Part shown: piece by piece, positions 24,001 through 31,228 of the stretch
Layout of the letters: each line of letters begins with the position of its first letter
How positions within the stretch are numbered: position 1 is the first letter of the stretch
Assembly (NCBI GenBank): GCA_946811185.2
Contig: OX328106.1
Location: 33,043,694-33,107,693 of the forward strand
Length of the DNA stretch: 64,000 nt
Source: Hippopus hippopus
Taxonomy: Eukaryota > Mollusca > Bivalvia > Cardiida > Cardiidae
Direction of reading: 5' to 3'
Notes under the pieces: generated by a model
The model's input: only the letters and a program-made list of their open reading frames with translations
The model's database searches: none
Told to the model about the DNA's origin: nothing
Position numbers and translations under genes: made by a program

Positions 24001-26268
24001 CCCTGATGTTTTTTATTCTTTCAATAATAAATCCCATCATGTGTTGCACTTAATTTGTGTGCCTGCATCTGCTTTAAATTCGGTCAGGTCTAAAATTTTG
24101 TCCTCTGGTAACGAGTTAACTTTTTAAGTCTGCAAAATATAGTGCCATATAAAACTCACAATAGAGTCAATTTATCCCTAGAGGTATGTACCATAAAACT
24201 ACCAGTACAACATTTCTAAGGCTCACTGGTCTACAAAATTCCCATTATTAAACTGAGTCTAAATAATGTGGGTGAAATTTGGATTTTATGAAAATTCTGA
24301 ATTCCAACAAAATCATCAATTCTAACAAGGAAAATGAAGATTGGTGAGCAGAAACATTCTGAAATATGCCTGAAAACTTTCATTCACCAGATCAGACTAA
24401 AGATAGGTTGATCAACTCTGTCCTCTAGAGCAAATAAGTGCTTTAAGGTTTTGACCCTTTACCAAAAATCACATGTTTTATGACCCTGAGACTGCTTTTG
24501 AAAACAACAAGTTATAACAAGCATTTTTTTCCCCCCCTTTTCCAAAATATTTCCAACCATTTCATAGATAAAGCCTACCATTTGAACTAAATTTAACTGA
24601 TTGATTGATTGTACGGTGTTCAATGCTGTTTTCAACATTACTTTAGCTATACTGCTATATGGCCAGTGCACCTATCCATGCTTTCCTGGAATTTCTTTTT
24701 ACCATTACTTCACGCAATATTCTCCCCAAGCCACTGGCTTCTTTCGCAAACACCCATCATCAAAACAATACTCAGCGGTGAGAGACTCAAACTCTTTCAA
24801 TATTGGTGTGTTAAAAACTTTGGCCTCTTTAAAGGATTCTATCAGAAGAAGATATAAATGGGCCATGCTCTGTGAAAAGATAGTGCGACACATCTGTGAA
24901 AAGTATCGACCCAGGTCTGTGTAAGTTTACCTCCGTGAAAACTTTTTGCTATTGGTCAATTTTCTGCATTGCCAAGGACCAATCTATCTCACGATTCAGT
25001 CTGTTGTTAAACAACACGGATTATGTATACTTGGGAACAACTGCACCTGAAACACTTTTTCTGTCTTCCATTGAAGAGTTAGTTATATTATACTTAAGCA
25101 AATTCTCAAAGTTATGAAAGTTTAGGAAAATGGTTTACGAATTTTGTAAATCTAAATGCCTATGTAAAGTTTGCATAATTTGTATGCAAAAACTTACAAA
25201 TTGTTAATAAAAAGGTCCCTAGTAGGACAGGAAAAAAAAAAAGGTTCAAAAAAAGAGAATGGGATGAAGGATATGTAATGGCTGTGTCAAAAACAGGCTG
25301 GTTTGGTTTAACCCATGGATACACAATCACGAATTTCAATGACCCTGTAGAAAAAGCCTTCTAAAAACTGTGGGAAAAGGAGAAAATGCTGGTAACCAGC
25401 ATTTTCTCCTTTTCCCACAATGTTTTCTACCCTTTCCAAAAAAATTCAGTTTTTGAGTCACCTTTATTTTGTCATCTGCAAATGCTTTGAATGTGGACTA
25501 AACTAAAACTGTCGTTTGGTAAGGAGTTACAGTACCTTTTCTAATTCTCTTGGAGTCTTCATAAAAGTGTACACTCTTTGCCTCTTTTGGGCATATTTCT
25601 CTTCCTCTCGCTCAAGTTGATAGCCTCGTGTCAGCTCCAATGTGAAATATTTGAAAACAGAAACATCTGTGTCAAGAGATAAAAGATATCAATCTTTAAT
25701 TCCATGACAAGTAAGATTCACCTTTAATCAGTTTTCCTAAAGCTGCAGTACTAGTGTTCCTGGGGTCGTGGGTTCAAGCCCCACATTGGGCTAACTTTTC
25801 TCCCTTGAGTTACTTCATTGGCAATGAGGTCAATTGTTGAGTGGGGGTAAGCGGCACTGGCAGTCCGTTAGGACCAGGGGAAGTCAATGACTCCCAGAAA
25901 ATCAGGAAGGGGAGTTGAGTTTTAGTTGCCGTTGGACAGACACACGACCAGTTGCCCAGCTAGCTCAGTTGATAAGAGTTATTGTACTATTGTTTCTGGG
26001 ATCGTAGGTTCGAGTCCCACGTCGCGCAAACTTTCTGCCTCGATATAGCAGCCCCGTTTTATTCCAGACTTTACTTGGAAAGTAAACAATGACCTGTGTG
26101 TCCCAGATATATGTCGCCTGCAAATTCTATGAGTTTGGACAAGTCTAACACTTACTAAAGAGTAAAATACACACTACCCATCAAAATATGTTCCAGGAAA
26201 ATCAGTAAGTGAGTAGATGCGAGCTTACCGTTGATTTGGTCAGTTGGGCGCGCTGTTTGTGCGGACAT
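8940..26268 (-). CDS. TAPT1: TAPT1-like transmembrane protein, 11 coding exons (whole gene)
   Basis: Join of exons 26268-26229, 25666-25536, 21823-21705, 20311-20149, 18842-18707, 17987-17890, 16928-16778, 15670-15561, 13041-12982, 12137-11992 and 9699-8940, giving 637 codons plus stop. All phases agree and all introns are GT-AG. The product follows the TAPT1/DUF747 family from end to end (RELEK, LQPAQICDILKG, MMYHLVRGQ, DALFWTATEP, IMMSNNFVEIKGS, KVLNSIILLG). Vertebrate TAPT1 is an ER and ciliary-base polytopic membrane protein needed for ciliogenesis and skeletal development; yeast Emp65 is a relative. Human TAPT1 is about 567 residues. The extra length here is mostly the acidic C-terminal tail. 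Several hydrophobic segments fit a polytopic protein. Exon calls rest on splice motifs and family fit only, without transcripts. Confidence 0.93.
9917..10350 (+). repeat. M1 MITE interrupted by an M3 element
   Basis: Left M1 part 'ttattctttaccagacaagaag' (9917-9953) and right part 'ctaaaggaatttgcag ... gtttggtaaagggtaaa' (10222-10350) are collinear with M1. The M3 element 9954-10221 lies between. Left hairpin arm partly lost. Confidence 0.7.
9954..10221 (+). repeat. M3 MITE, 268 bp, ATAT at both ends
   Basis: TIRs ATATGGCCTACAACACGC and inverse. Two internal palindromes (CAGCCTGCGCAGTTCGCGCAG... and a diverged second one near 10138-10165). The M1 consensus has AAAT/ATAT at the insertion point, so TA or ATAT is the likely target. 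Second copy at 55687-55955. Confidence 0.75.
10457..10686 (+). repeat. M1 MITE, full length
   Basis: TTAACTCTTTACCACACAAC ... GTGTGGTAAATGGTTAA with intact palindrome near 10578-10622. A stub of another M1 left end ('ccttaaccctttgccacac') sits directly before it at 10429. Confidence 0.8.
10687..10884 (-). repeat. M1 MITE, abutting the previous copy
   Basis: Begins 'aaagaccctgagaaagacggc' right after the preceding TTAA and ends 'ttgtcgtttggtaaaatg'. Its own terminal ~20 bp are missing, so the two copies may share one TTAA. Confidence 0.65.
11121..11323 (-). repeat. M1 MITE, diverged
   Basis: 'ctaaccctttaacaaacaattt' to 'gggagttaa'. Hairpin 'ggatgctggtatccagcatattc' retains the symmetric centre. 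Confidence 0.65.
11745..11975 (-). repeat. M1 MITE next to the TAPT1 exon 10 donor
   Basis: TTAACCCTTCACAAACAATCCC ... AATTTGGTAAAGAGTTAA, hairpin present. Its right end is 16 bp from the exon 10 boundary at 11992. Confidence 0.75.
11992..12137 (-). CDS. TAPT1: TAPT1 exon 10
   Basis: Acceptor CTTCAG at 12138-12139, donor GTAAGT at 11991-11990. Encodes residues about 337-385, AFTDHSDLVSRRMGLTPIPL onward, with two hydrophobic stretches. It corresponds to the vertebrate block YTDYSDSVARRMGFIPLPL. Confidence 0.93.
12316..12425 (-). repeat. tRNA-derived SINE head
   Basis: Minus strand reads GCCCTGGTAGTGCAGTCAGAAG (A-box-like) and CTGGTTTGAATCCTC (B box, near 12333-12346), with a poly-G tract (12363-12374 as C) between them. 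It resembles the head of the SINE at 59850. Confidence 0.55.
12423..12615 (-). repeat. M1 MITE, partial
   Basis: 'tttaacaaacctgaggaag' through an eroded hairpin to 'tatggtaaagagcgaa'. Confidence 0.6.
12733..12961 (+). repeat. M1 MITE, full length, 20 bp from TAPT1 exon 9
   Basis: TTAACTCATTACCAAACGAC ... GTGTGGTAATTGGTTAA, with a perfect 60-nt palindrome at about 12844-12904. The distal TTAA ends at 12961 and exon 9 begins at 12982. Confidence 0.85.
12982..13041 (-). CDS. TAPT1: TAPT1 exon 9 (60 nt)
   Basis: Acceptor TTTTTTCACAG at 13042-13043, donor GTATGC at 12981-12980. Exactly 20 codons in phase 0: VYREYKVKLALDMAASRQSQ (residues 317-336), matching the vertebrate VYSEYRASLAFDLVSSRQ. M1 elements lie within 15-20 bp on both sides. 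Confidence 0.93.
13057..13269 (-). repeat. M1 MITE, 15 bp upstream of TAPT1 exon 9
   Basis: 'tcaacattttaccacacaaccctg' to 'aaaaagttaa'. One arm of the hairpin is shortened (gagaaaatgctgctaatcaacactctcc). In the transcript it ends just before the polypyrimidine tract of exon 9. Confidence 0.65.
13370..13599 (-). repeat. M1 MITE
   Basis: 'gaccatttaccccacattcc' to 'gtgtggtagagagttaa', with the palindrome lengthened by an A run on the left arm. Confidence 0.7.
13605..14047. repeat. R-family copies, diverged
   Basis: 'gtaaatatcttcagtaatgacagagaaatgagg' and 'aacaatgacacagattac ... gacaatacct' appear twice (about 13645-13800 and 13930-14040). Confidence 0.4.
14048..14288 (+). repeat. M1 MITE, decayed, end shared with next copy
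   Basis: 'aactctttagcagatgacag' to 'gaaactatttgatgaaggcttt'. The next M1 begins immediately at TTAA 14289. Confidence 0.5.
14289..14517 (-). repeat. M1 MITE, full length (229 bp)
   Basis: TTAACCCTATACTAAACAATCC ... CATTTGGTAAAGGGTTAA. Near-perfect palindrome at about 14345-14408. Confidence 0.8.
14545..14760 (-). repeat. M1 MITE, diverged
   Basis: TTAACCTTTTATCAAACAATCCC at the left. Hairpin centre 'gtgctggtaactagcac' only. The right end has faded. Confidence 0.55.
15019..15086. repeat. (TC)n microsatellite
   Basis: Uninterrupted tc dinucleotide run in TAPT1 intron 8. The Ser-Leu ORF through it is an artefact. Confidence 0.95.
15152..15412 (+). repeat. M2 MITE
   Basis: AGCATGCTCTGTGAAAAGGAGGCTTAATGCA at the left and GCATTAAACCC...GCCACAGCATGGTTC at the right are inverted. 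The inner palindrome (gtcagcctatgcattctgcacaggctaac) is weakened by mutation. Confidence 0.75.
15561..15670 (-). CDS. TAPT1: TAPT1 exon 8
   Basis: Acceptor TTGTTTCAG at 15671-15672, donor GTGAGT at 15560-15559. Encodes residues about 280-316: DVLWVLLPDALLVLMAEVCV, then DWGKHAFILKFNEIPAD. Aligns with the family block LWVLFPDVCMVIASEIAVD..KHAFITKFNDI. Confidence 0.94.
16229..16526. repeat. 298-bp TIR element in TAPT1 intron 7
   Basis: 22-bp TIRs: AGATAGGCAACTTTATTCCC(TC) at the left and its inverse, ending GCCTGTCT, at the right, one mismatch. No ORF. No other copy seen in the window. Target duplication unclear. Confidence 0.65.
16778..16928 (-). CDS. TAPT1: TAPT1 exon 7
   Basis: Acceptor TTCACCCTAG at 16929-16930, donor GTAGGT at 16777-16776. 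Encodes FVEIKGSLFRKVDLNHLYQI (residues 230-249) and a hydrophobic stretch YVVLLSLVCVRNL. FVEIKGS is a hallmark of the family. Confidence 0.95.
17644..17855 (-). repeat. M1 MITE, decayed
   Basis: 'ttaaacccatttttaacta' with hairpin 'gtaaaatgctggtaaccagtgatattc' and 'tcatctggtccatggt'. Confidence 0.45.
17890..17987 (-). CDS. TAPT1: TAPT1 exon 6
   Basis: Acceptor ATCAATACAG at 17988-17989, donor GTAAGT at 17889-17888. Encodes IHTMLILFQATVLNVAFNSY (residues 198-217) then NKSLLVIMMSNN. The split Ile codon joins exon 5 only if intron 5 uses the GTATCC donor. Confidence 0.94.
17988..18706 (-). other. TAPT1: U12-type (minor) intron 5 of TAPT1
   Basis: The 5' splice site reads A|GTATCCTTTT, matching the U12 consensus (R)TATCCTT. 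About 10 nt before the 3' AG is ATCCTTCAC, close to the U12 branch consensus TTCCTTRAY. The alternative U2 donor one codon earlier (GTCAGT) would break the reading frame into exon 6, while this one restores YVIIHTMLILFQAT in register with the family. Confidence 0.8.
18707..18842 (-). CDS. TAPT1: TAPT1 exon 5
   Basis: Acceptor TCTTTACAG at 18843-18844, U12-type donor GTATCC at 18706-18705. Encodes MADRLLSNFGHDILDALFWT (residues 152-171), then ATEPRGRRREHLGTLPHLVL and AIIYV. The internal Met is not a start. Confidence 0.94.
19250..19730 (-). repeat. two decayed M1 MITEs
   Basis: About 19230-19465 and 19545-19700: 'caatcctgtattctaacggctctaagg' with hairpin 'ataatactggtaaccagtatcttct', and an earlier copy with only one clear arm. 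Confidence 0.45.
19731..19845 (+). repeat. tRNA-derived SINE head
   Basis: 'aatagctcactcagtaaagaatag' (A-box-like) and 'agtttaaatcccaag' (B-box-like), followed by 'tgggcagattgatgatggtc' as in the SINE at 59850. Confidence 0.5.
19846..20069 (+). repeat. M1 MITE
   Basis: 'tcaaccctttaccacatgg' to 'gactgtggtaaaggcttaa'. Hairpin with two mismatches (gctggctactggcattttctcc). Confidence 0.7.
20149..20311 (-). CDS. TAPT1: TAPT1 exon 4
   Basis: Acceptor ATTTCAG at 20312-20313, donor GTAAGT at 20148-20147. Encodes SRNLLQPAQICDILKGIILV, then VCFFIMSYIDTSMMYHLVRG and QATIKLYVFFNMLD (residues 98-151). This is the most conserved block of the family. Confidence 0.96.
21556..21672 (-). repeat. tRNA-like SINE fragment
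   Basis: Second copy of the sequence at 8776-8897. Minus strand: 'cctgtgtggttcagtgataaag ... ggatttgatcctcac', with A- and B-box-like motifs. Confidence 0.5.
21705..21823 (-). CDS. TAPT1: TAPT1 exon 3
   Basis: Acceptor TTTTACTTTCAG at 21824-21825, donor GTATGA at 21704-21703. Encodes FCIYGFFQCVDAFLFVFTFL then PLRIMLAFLKLLTHPCGFT (residues 58-96), the first strong hydrophobic segment of the protein. A Q-family element begins 11 bp upstream of the exon. Confidence 0.95.
21834..23801 (+). repeat. Q-family pearl-like element, long tandem core
   Basis: Starts AACAAGAGGGTCATGATGG and ends in hairpin TGAGCAC-TTT-GTGCTCA plus GGTCAGCTAAAA. The core is about a dozen diverged ~150-160-bp units with 'gacctagtgacctagttttt' and 'caagacaaacattctgacc'. 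A roughly 440-bp block near 22660-23090 is repeated almost exactly near 23095-23530. Confidence 0.75.
23896..24120 (-). repeat. M1 MITE
   Basis: 'aaccctttccaaaacagtgc' to 'cctctggtaacgagttaa', with hairpin 'ggagaaaatgttggtaaccagcattttctcc' (one mismatch). Confidence 0.7.
24445..24600 (-). repeat. M1 MITE, decayed
   Basis: 'gaccctttaccaaaaatcac' start. The hairpin is eroded to 'aacaagcattttttt'. Confidence 0.4.
24602..24800 (-). repeat. SINE body
   Basis: Minus-strand match to the body of the SINE at 59850-60165, including 'agtggcttggggagaatattg' and 'ggataggtgcactggc'. The head is missing. Confidence 0.5.
24860..25035 (+). repeat. M2 MITE, left part
   Basis: 'ggccatgctctgtgaaaaga ... atcgacccaggtct ... 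ttttgctattggtcaattttctgcat', then fades. The right TIR is missing. Confidence 0.6.
25308..25530 (-). repeat. M1 MITE abutting the TAPT1 exon 2 donor
   Basis: TTAACCCATGGATACACAATC ... GTCGTTTGGTAAGGAGTTAC, with a perfect hairpin at about 25370-25425. Its end is 5 bp from the exon 2 boundary (25536). Confidence 0.8.
25536..25666 (-). CDS. TAPT1: TAPT1 exon 2
   Basis: Acceptor TTGACACAG at 25667-25668, donor GTACTG at 25535-25534 (weak). Encodes VSVFKYFTLELTRGYQLERE then EEKYAQKRQRVYTFMKTPRE LEK (residues 15-57). This is the charged N-terminal block before the first membrane segment; vertebrate TAPT1 has GYFLEHDEARYTAKRERVYT at the same place. Confidence 0.94.
25735..26050 (+). repeat. two tRNA-derived SINE modules in TAPT1 intron 1
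   Basis: 25766-25788 has a perfect T-arm-like sequence (GTGGGTTCAAGCCCCAC). 25959-26032 has a full tRNA-like order: TAGCTCAGTTGATAAGAGT (A box) and GGTTCGAGTCCCAC (B box). The acceptor-stem halves do not pair well, so I call a SINE and not a tRNA gene. Confidence 0.6.
26229..26268 (-). CDS. TAPT1: TAPT1 exon 1 (coding part)
   Basis: ATG at 26268-26266, donor GTAAGC at 26228-26227. Encodes MSAQTARPTDQIN plus the first base of the Asp codon completed in exon 2. An in-frame TAG lies 24 nt upstream of the ATG, so this is the first possible Met in this exon. The 5' UTR start is not determined. Confidence 0.85.
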
Positions 26269-26506
26269 CGTTTTATATAGTATGTCAACCTAGACATCTA
26301 TTGGTGTTTATCAGACTCGTTTCCTCTGCCAATAACAAGAACATCAAAAAGCCGTTTATCGGCGTGAAAATGAGTTACAAATATTGTTCAGGCCCCCCCT
26401 TTTTTTTGTTGATGACAAGACGACCTAAACTGGTAGCCCGTTTTCGCTCTTCGTATAAATTTCTATTGAGTGATTACGGGGAATAAAAGGGCACCAGTTT
26501 AGGGTA

Positions 26507-26632
26507 ACAAGACGTTTCGCCCCCAAGACTTTCCCCCCTGGACGATTCACCCCTGGTCGTTTCGCCCCTATTTTTCACACCTAGTCGTTTCGCCTCCAAA
26601 CCATTTTCCCGCAAGTCCTTTTACATCCAAAC
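26507..26632. repeat. degenerate 'gtttcgcccc' short tandem repeat
   Basis: About six imperfect ~18-20-bp units around 'gtttcgcccc' (gacgtttcgcccccaa, gtcgtttcgcccctat, gtcgtttcgcctccaa), 240-365 bp upstream of the TAPT1 start codon. Confidence 0.7.
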
Positions 26633-27640
26633 TATAGCAATGAGAGAGATAGAGAGCACACCTTTCGAAAATAATGGTTCGTTCAGAGTACTTTTAATAA
26701 CAATGTCAATTATGAATTATGACTTTGAATGACAATTTAAATTATGATTATGACAACAATTTCCAAAATCAAGGAAAAGCGAAACAGAAAGGTAAAAAAT
26801 AAAATATTATTTTTTTTACCGATGTAAGCGTCCTTTGTATCTTTTAGTAAAATAAACTGAAGTATAACATTTTTTTATTAATACCGTTGATCACTTTGTT
26901 TATTTAGGTTGAGTCATTAAACACTCAATGTTCAAGCAATTAATGTGATTAGAGGCATATGTGAAAACACTTGCTCAATGCAAAATTTAACGTCATTATT
27001 TATCTTCTAAGCACCTTTACCAGTTAAGTGGTTTTAATTGGTCAATTGGGTCTTTAACAGTGTCGACGAGCAACAGCAGCTGTTCAAAGTATACTCAAGC
27101 GCAATATTCTGTTTTGTGCATTGCATGTCAGAAAGAAGTAAATGGTCGCCGCCATTCGACGGCAGCAACAACTTTGTAATTACGTCTCTTTTACCTACAA
27201 GGTTATCTTTTAAAAAATTCATGATATCTAAAATTGTTCTTTGGTTTTAAGAGTCTATTGTGTTTCTGGTCAAATAAATTGTCAACATGTGCTGTCATAA
27301 TCCTAAATTACACCCGATTATCAATACATTAATTACGTAATATGCTATCTATACCATGTCGGCTGTGCTGCTGTGAAGTCGCGTGGTCGATTATGCCAAC
27401 CCTTTCTTGCTTTATGAATTGCTTTCAGTTTTTGTAGTGTTTTTAGATACATAACAAGTTAAGGGGCCTTCAACAAAACCTTGATATATGCATCAAGTTT
27501 TATCAAAAGCCATAGATGCGTTTTTATATCTACGTAGAAAAACAAATGTGTAATAAGAATTTAATATCTTCATTAATCCTTTATATTTCTGAGGTTCTTT
27601 GGGAAAAGGGTAGATTGATATCATGGATGCGTGTGTGCGT
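26633..27640. other. no recognisable feature
   Basis: AT-rich spacer upstream of TAPT1. No convincing exon, RNA gene or family repeat. Confidence 0.4.
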
Positions 27641-27647
27641 TTACAAG

Positions 27648-27679
<32 letters not shown>

Positions 27680-27709
27680 GACAGAGAGACAGAGAGAGAG
27701 AGAGAGAGG
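27648..27709. repeat. (GA)n/(GACA)n microsatellite
   Basis: Run of ga and gaca units. The ORFs across it on both strands are low-complexity artefacts. Confidence 0.95.
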
Positions 27710-28316
27710 TAGTTGCAGTACAGGGATAAGACTGAGAACAGTTTTGTTTCCATACAATAATCGAGGCAGCAGTTTTACTACATCTACATACATCATTAAT
27801 TATCAAATGTACGCACATTTTCTGCTTGATGTAAGAGAGCTTATGGCTATTGGTGTGCTTATCACGGCAAACTTAAAACTTTTGAAGTCGCTTGCTGGAT
27901 AACACATACCCTTTCAAAAGCAAGTTAGTGCGACTTTTCGATTTGATGAAATATTAATCATCATGGCTTAAGAAAACATCCGATCACTATTCTGTATTTA
28001 ATCCGCTGAATATCTCTTCGATATTCTAAACCAGTTTATCCTTTGATCACAATGTTTATGTCATTTACTCTAATTATATATTTATCACAGTATAAGAAAT
28101 GACCACAGACCAGGTTTGGCACCAGAAGGCCGTTTGATCGAGCATTTTACCAGAAAATACAATCATACATGTTAACAGGAACTCGCAAATCCTAACCTGG
28201 GCCGGCGATTGTTTTCTGTACATTTGGCCCTAAAAAGGATCATTGTAAAGCTTAAATGATAAGATTCTTTCATTAATAAAATCTCTCTGCTTTCTTTTCA
28301 ATCAAAATAACCTTTA

Positions 28317-28492
28317 ACCTTTTACCGCACAAACACGAATTCTAACAACCTTCAGAAAGACGGCTTTTGAGGACAATGTGCACAAAAGAGAAAATGCAGG
28401 CGACCAGAATTTTCTACTTTTTCGACAGTGATTTCTATTTTCAAAGGAAAAGGCTACCAACTGAACGTCGGCTAATGGTTTGGTAAGGAGTT
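28317..28492 (-). repeat. M1 MITE, decayed
   Basis: TTAACCTTTTACCGCACAAAC ... TGGTTTGGTAAGGAGTTTGG, internal hairpin degraded. Confidence 0.55.
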
Positions 28493-28605
28493 TGGACTTG
28501 GGGAAAGATATGGGGATAACATATTGAGGTCATGAACAAAAAAAAAACGAACAGTTGGCTATTATTCCGCTACGTTTTGTCCAAATTGAGTATTTTGTAC
28601 CGTTG

Positions 28606-28768
28606 GAAAGCTTTGTCAGACGCTTTCAGCAAACTGGAGATGTTAGAGATCGACAAAGGAGCGGCAGACCACATGCACAACCGGTAGGCAGGATTTCCAC
28701 ATCAAAATCTCACACCTTCGAAACCGATTTCTGCATACTTCTAAGACAGCTATACAAGCTATAGGTAG
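28606..28768 (+). pseudogene. Tc1/mariner transposase N-terminal fragment, frameshifted
   Basis: One frame gives VRRFQQTGDVRDRQRSGRPH, the linker between the two helix-turn-helix units of Tc1-like transposases. A second frame just downstream gives RQDFHIKISHLRNRFL, the next conserved block. A frameshift near 28684-28690 separates them. No catalytic DDE region follows, so it is a dead fragment. Confidence 0.75.
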
Positions 28769-28769
28769 C

Positions 28770-30295
28770 CATAGGTACTTTTCGTACTTTGTCATGACAA
28801 TTTCAATTTTTATTACTTTGATATTATCGACTGTGAGAACTAAATTGATAGATTAACCAGAGAACGCACTATAGATACTGTAGCATACACAGTGTCCTCA
28901 TAGTAGATAAAATTAAGATATATTTTAAACATGTTCATCCTTTTTATTTAGATACAAGAGTTAAATGGTACATATGTATCACTAACTTCAATACTTTGAT
29001 TTACACTAAAAACTTCAGTTTACTATAGTTTCTGTTTACTGTAATGAGGATACTAAGACCATGAAAATAGGCATAGCAATAACTCTTAGGTATTATTTTT
29101 ATCTAGAATAAAGAAATAAAGGGTACAATATCATAATAGTTGAATTCTCAGGAACTGATAAAACACATTAAAAAGTATATTTGATGAACTTTGGTTATTA
29201 CTCTCAGCAACTGATATAATACATCAAAAAGTGTATTTGATGAACTTTGGTTATTAGTGATTCTATTTTATCCACGAATATGACATATTGATGTTAAGTA
29301 AATCTGAAAAATCCATGTGGGTTGCTTCTAGGTTGCATTCAAAACACTTGTAATTAAGAAAATGTGTTTTATCTGAAAAGTATCGCTAGTTTCTCAGATT
29401 GTGATGTTCTTAGGGGCTTAAATCATGAACATTCAGTGCTGTCAGTGCTTTGATTTGCACTAAATGCTTTAGTACCTTGTAAGAGAATTATAAATGCACC
29501 TAAGCGTAAGCTTATCACATTACCTGAGAACAATTGGGACTTTCACAAAGGCTAAAATTACCAAAGAACAGCTAATTGCCAATCAACTAATATGGTAAGG
29601 GTTAGAGGTGCATTTGATGACCTTTGACCTCTATAACTTGCAAAGGCCCAGGTGGCCAGCTGGCAGACTTTGGAAATGTGCTCAGGTGACATTAGGGTAT
29701 AGGAAAATAATAGTCTTGAAAAATCCCTACTGGGTTGTAGTCAGTAAAGCACCACTATCCTTTACAGGATAAATAATAGAATGGGAAAATGGCAATTTGT
29801 GCAGGATTTCTCCCAGGCGTTGACCACTAAAATAGTCCTCATCAACCTGGAAACATATTTTTTTTTTTTTTGTTTTGTGAAAAGTCTGGGGGACAACCCT
29901 TGGACAAATCTCTGTTTTTCCCATGTATATATTTATACAGAGAATTTGTACAAAGATTTGCAGTAAACAATGTTTTTCTTTCCTTAGGTTACTTTTCAGT
30001 TTTGATTCTACGCACTGCACATGAATATCTATCTTGTACATGATATGAAATGTGCAGACAACTTTTTTAGAAATTGCCATTTTCATTAAATCTCATTGGG
30101 AATTAGGATATCTGTTGTCGCGCAATTTCAGTTCAAGTACAGAACTGTGTAAAATGGGGTCGTAAGCTAACAGTGATCAAGAACCTCTTTAACTTCTTTA
30201 ATAATGGTAATCATCAAAAAGTAACAAAATATCAACAAAAACCAAGAGTGTATACAATGCCGATATATGATAGCAATATCTCACAATGACCTACA
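28770..30295. other. intergenic, one 56-bp tandem duplication
   Basis: 'ttgatgaactttggttatta' at 29181 and 29237 marks a two-unit 56-bp tandem repeat (about 29150-29256). Otherwise I recognise no gene. The 119-codon minus ORF at 29727-30086 has no family signature. Confidence 0.4.
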
Positions 30296-30297
30296 TA

Positions 30298-30515
30298 GTA
30301 ACCCTTCACCAAACAATCCCAAGTTTTTACAAACCTGAGAGAGCAGGCTTTTGAAAAATTGCAGGAAATGGAGAAAATACTGGTACCAAGCAACTTCTCC
30401 CTCTTCCACAATTTTTTCTGTCCTATCAGACAAATCTCATCATCTGAACCTAATTTGATATGCAAATGCAATAGATTTGGACAAGTGTGAAATTTGTCAC
30501 CTGGTTAAGTGTAAA
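30298..30515 (-). repeat. M1 MITE, diverged
   Basis: 'taacccttcaccaaacaatccc' to 'gtcacctggttaagtg'. Hairpin with several mismatches (agaaaatactggtaccaagcaacttctcc). Confidence 0.6.
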
Positions 30516-30754
30516 GTTATTCTTGTCGCCTTTAATACCAGTGTATATAATAAAGTCCAACTATAAACAAATAAACAAGTTAATGCCACATAATTAGAAA
30601 ATTAATCGACTTAATGCTTAAAGTGCTTTCCACAACAATAGTTGTCTCTAATGTTAATGAAAATCTTGAAAAGACAGCACTGTCATATTTTTAGCTGACA
30701 AAGTATGTTGGGTTTTTTCCCAGGGCTCTAGGAGATCATAAGCTTCAATCCGTT

Positions 30755-30985
30755 ACAGTTACAACACATTTCCAGGTTTAAAGACAATGACTATGAAGGC
30801 TTTCGAAATAATTGTGAAAAAAGGAGAAAATACTGGTAACCAGCATTTTCTCCTTTTTACAAAAAGTTTCCTAGATCTACTTTTTCCAAGAAAACGGTCA
30901 ACATCTAGGTCACATTTTATTTATAATCTGCAATTGCTTTCAATTTGTACAAGTGTAAAGTTTTTCCTCTGGTACAGAGTAAAAA
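30755..30985 (-). repeat. M1 MITE
   Basis: Hairpin 'ggagaaaatactggtaaccagcattttctcc' well kept. Outer end 'cctctggtacagagtaaaa'. Confidence 0.6.
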
Positions 30986-31017
30986 AACAATTTAACACAT
31001 GAAGATCTGAATGAATT

Positions 31018-31212
31018 TTACTCTTTACCAGACAATAACATTTTTGATTTAACCAAATTGAAAGCATTTGCAGCAACAATGTAAATGTATAGCCTAAATA
31101 AAAGGATTTGTCAATGAAAGACTTACCAGCATATCTCCTTTTCCAAAATGTTTTCAAAAGGCATTTTTCCTATGGGTCTTTTAAACATTATGATTCTGTG
31201 ATAATGTTAAAG
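31018..31212 (+). repeat. M1 MITE, left hairpin arm missing
   Basis: 'tactctttaccagacaataac' to 'gattctgtgataatgttaa'. Only 'taccagcatatctccttttcc' of the core remains. Confidence 0.6.
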
Positions 31213-31228
31213 GAGATTTTCAGTCAGA

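Noticed and set aside
25959..26032. Bona fide tRNA gene
   Set aside because: A and B boxes are good, but the acceptor stem halves do not pair, the T stem has a mismatch, and a related module lies directly beside it; a SINE fits better.
26270..26282. TATATAAAA just upstream of the TAPT1 ATG as a TATA box
   Set aside because: It is under 15 nt from the start codon, so a start site 25-30 nt downstream would fall past the ATG; chance AT-rich sequence is more likely.
27516..27902. 128-codon plus ORF
   Set aside because: It runs through the (GA)n/(GACA)n microsatellite and has no other support.
29727..30086. 119-codon minus ORF
   Set aside because: No recognisable domain, low-complexity Lys run, repeat-like surroundings.
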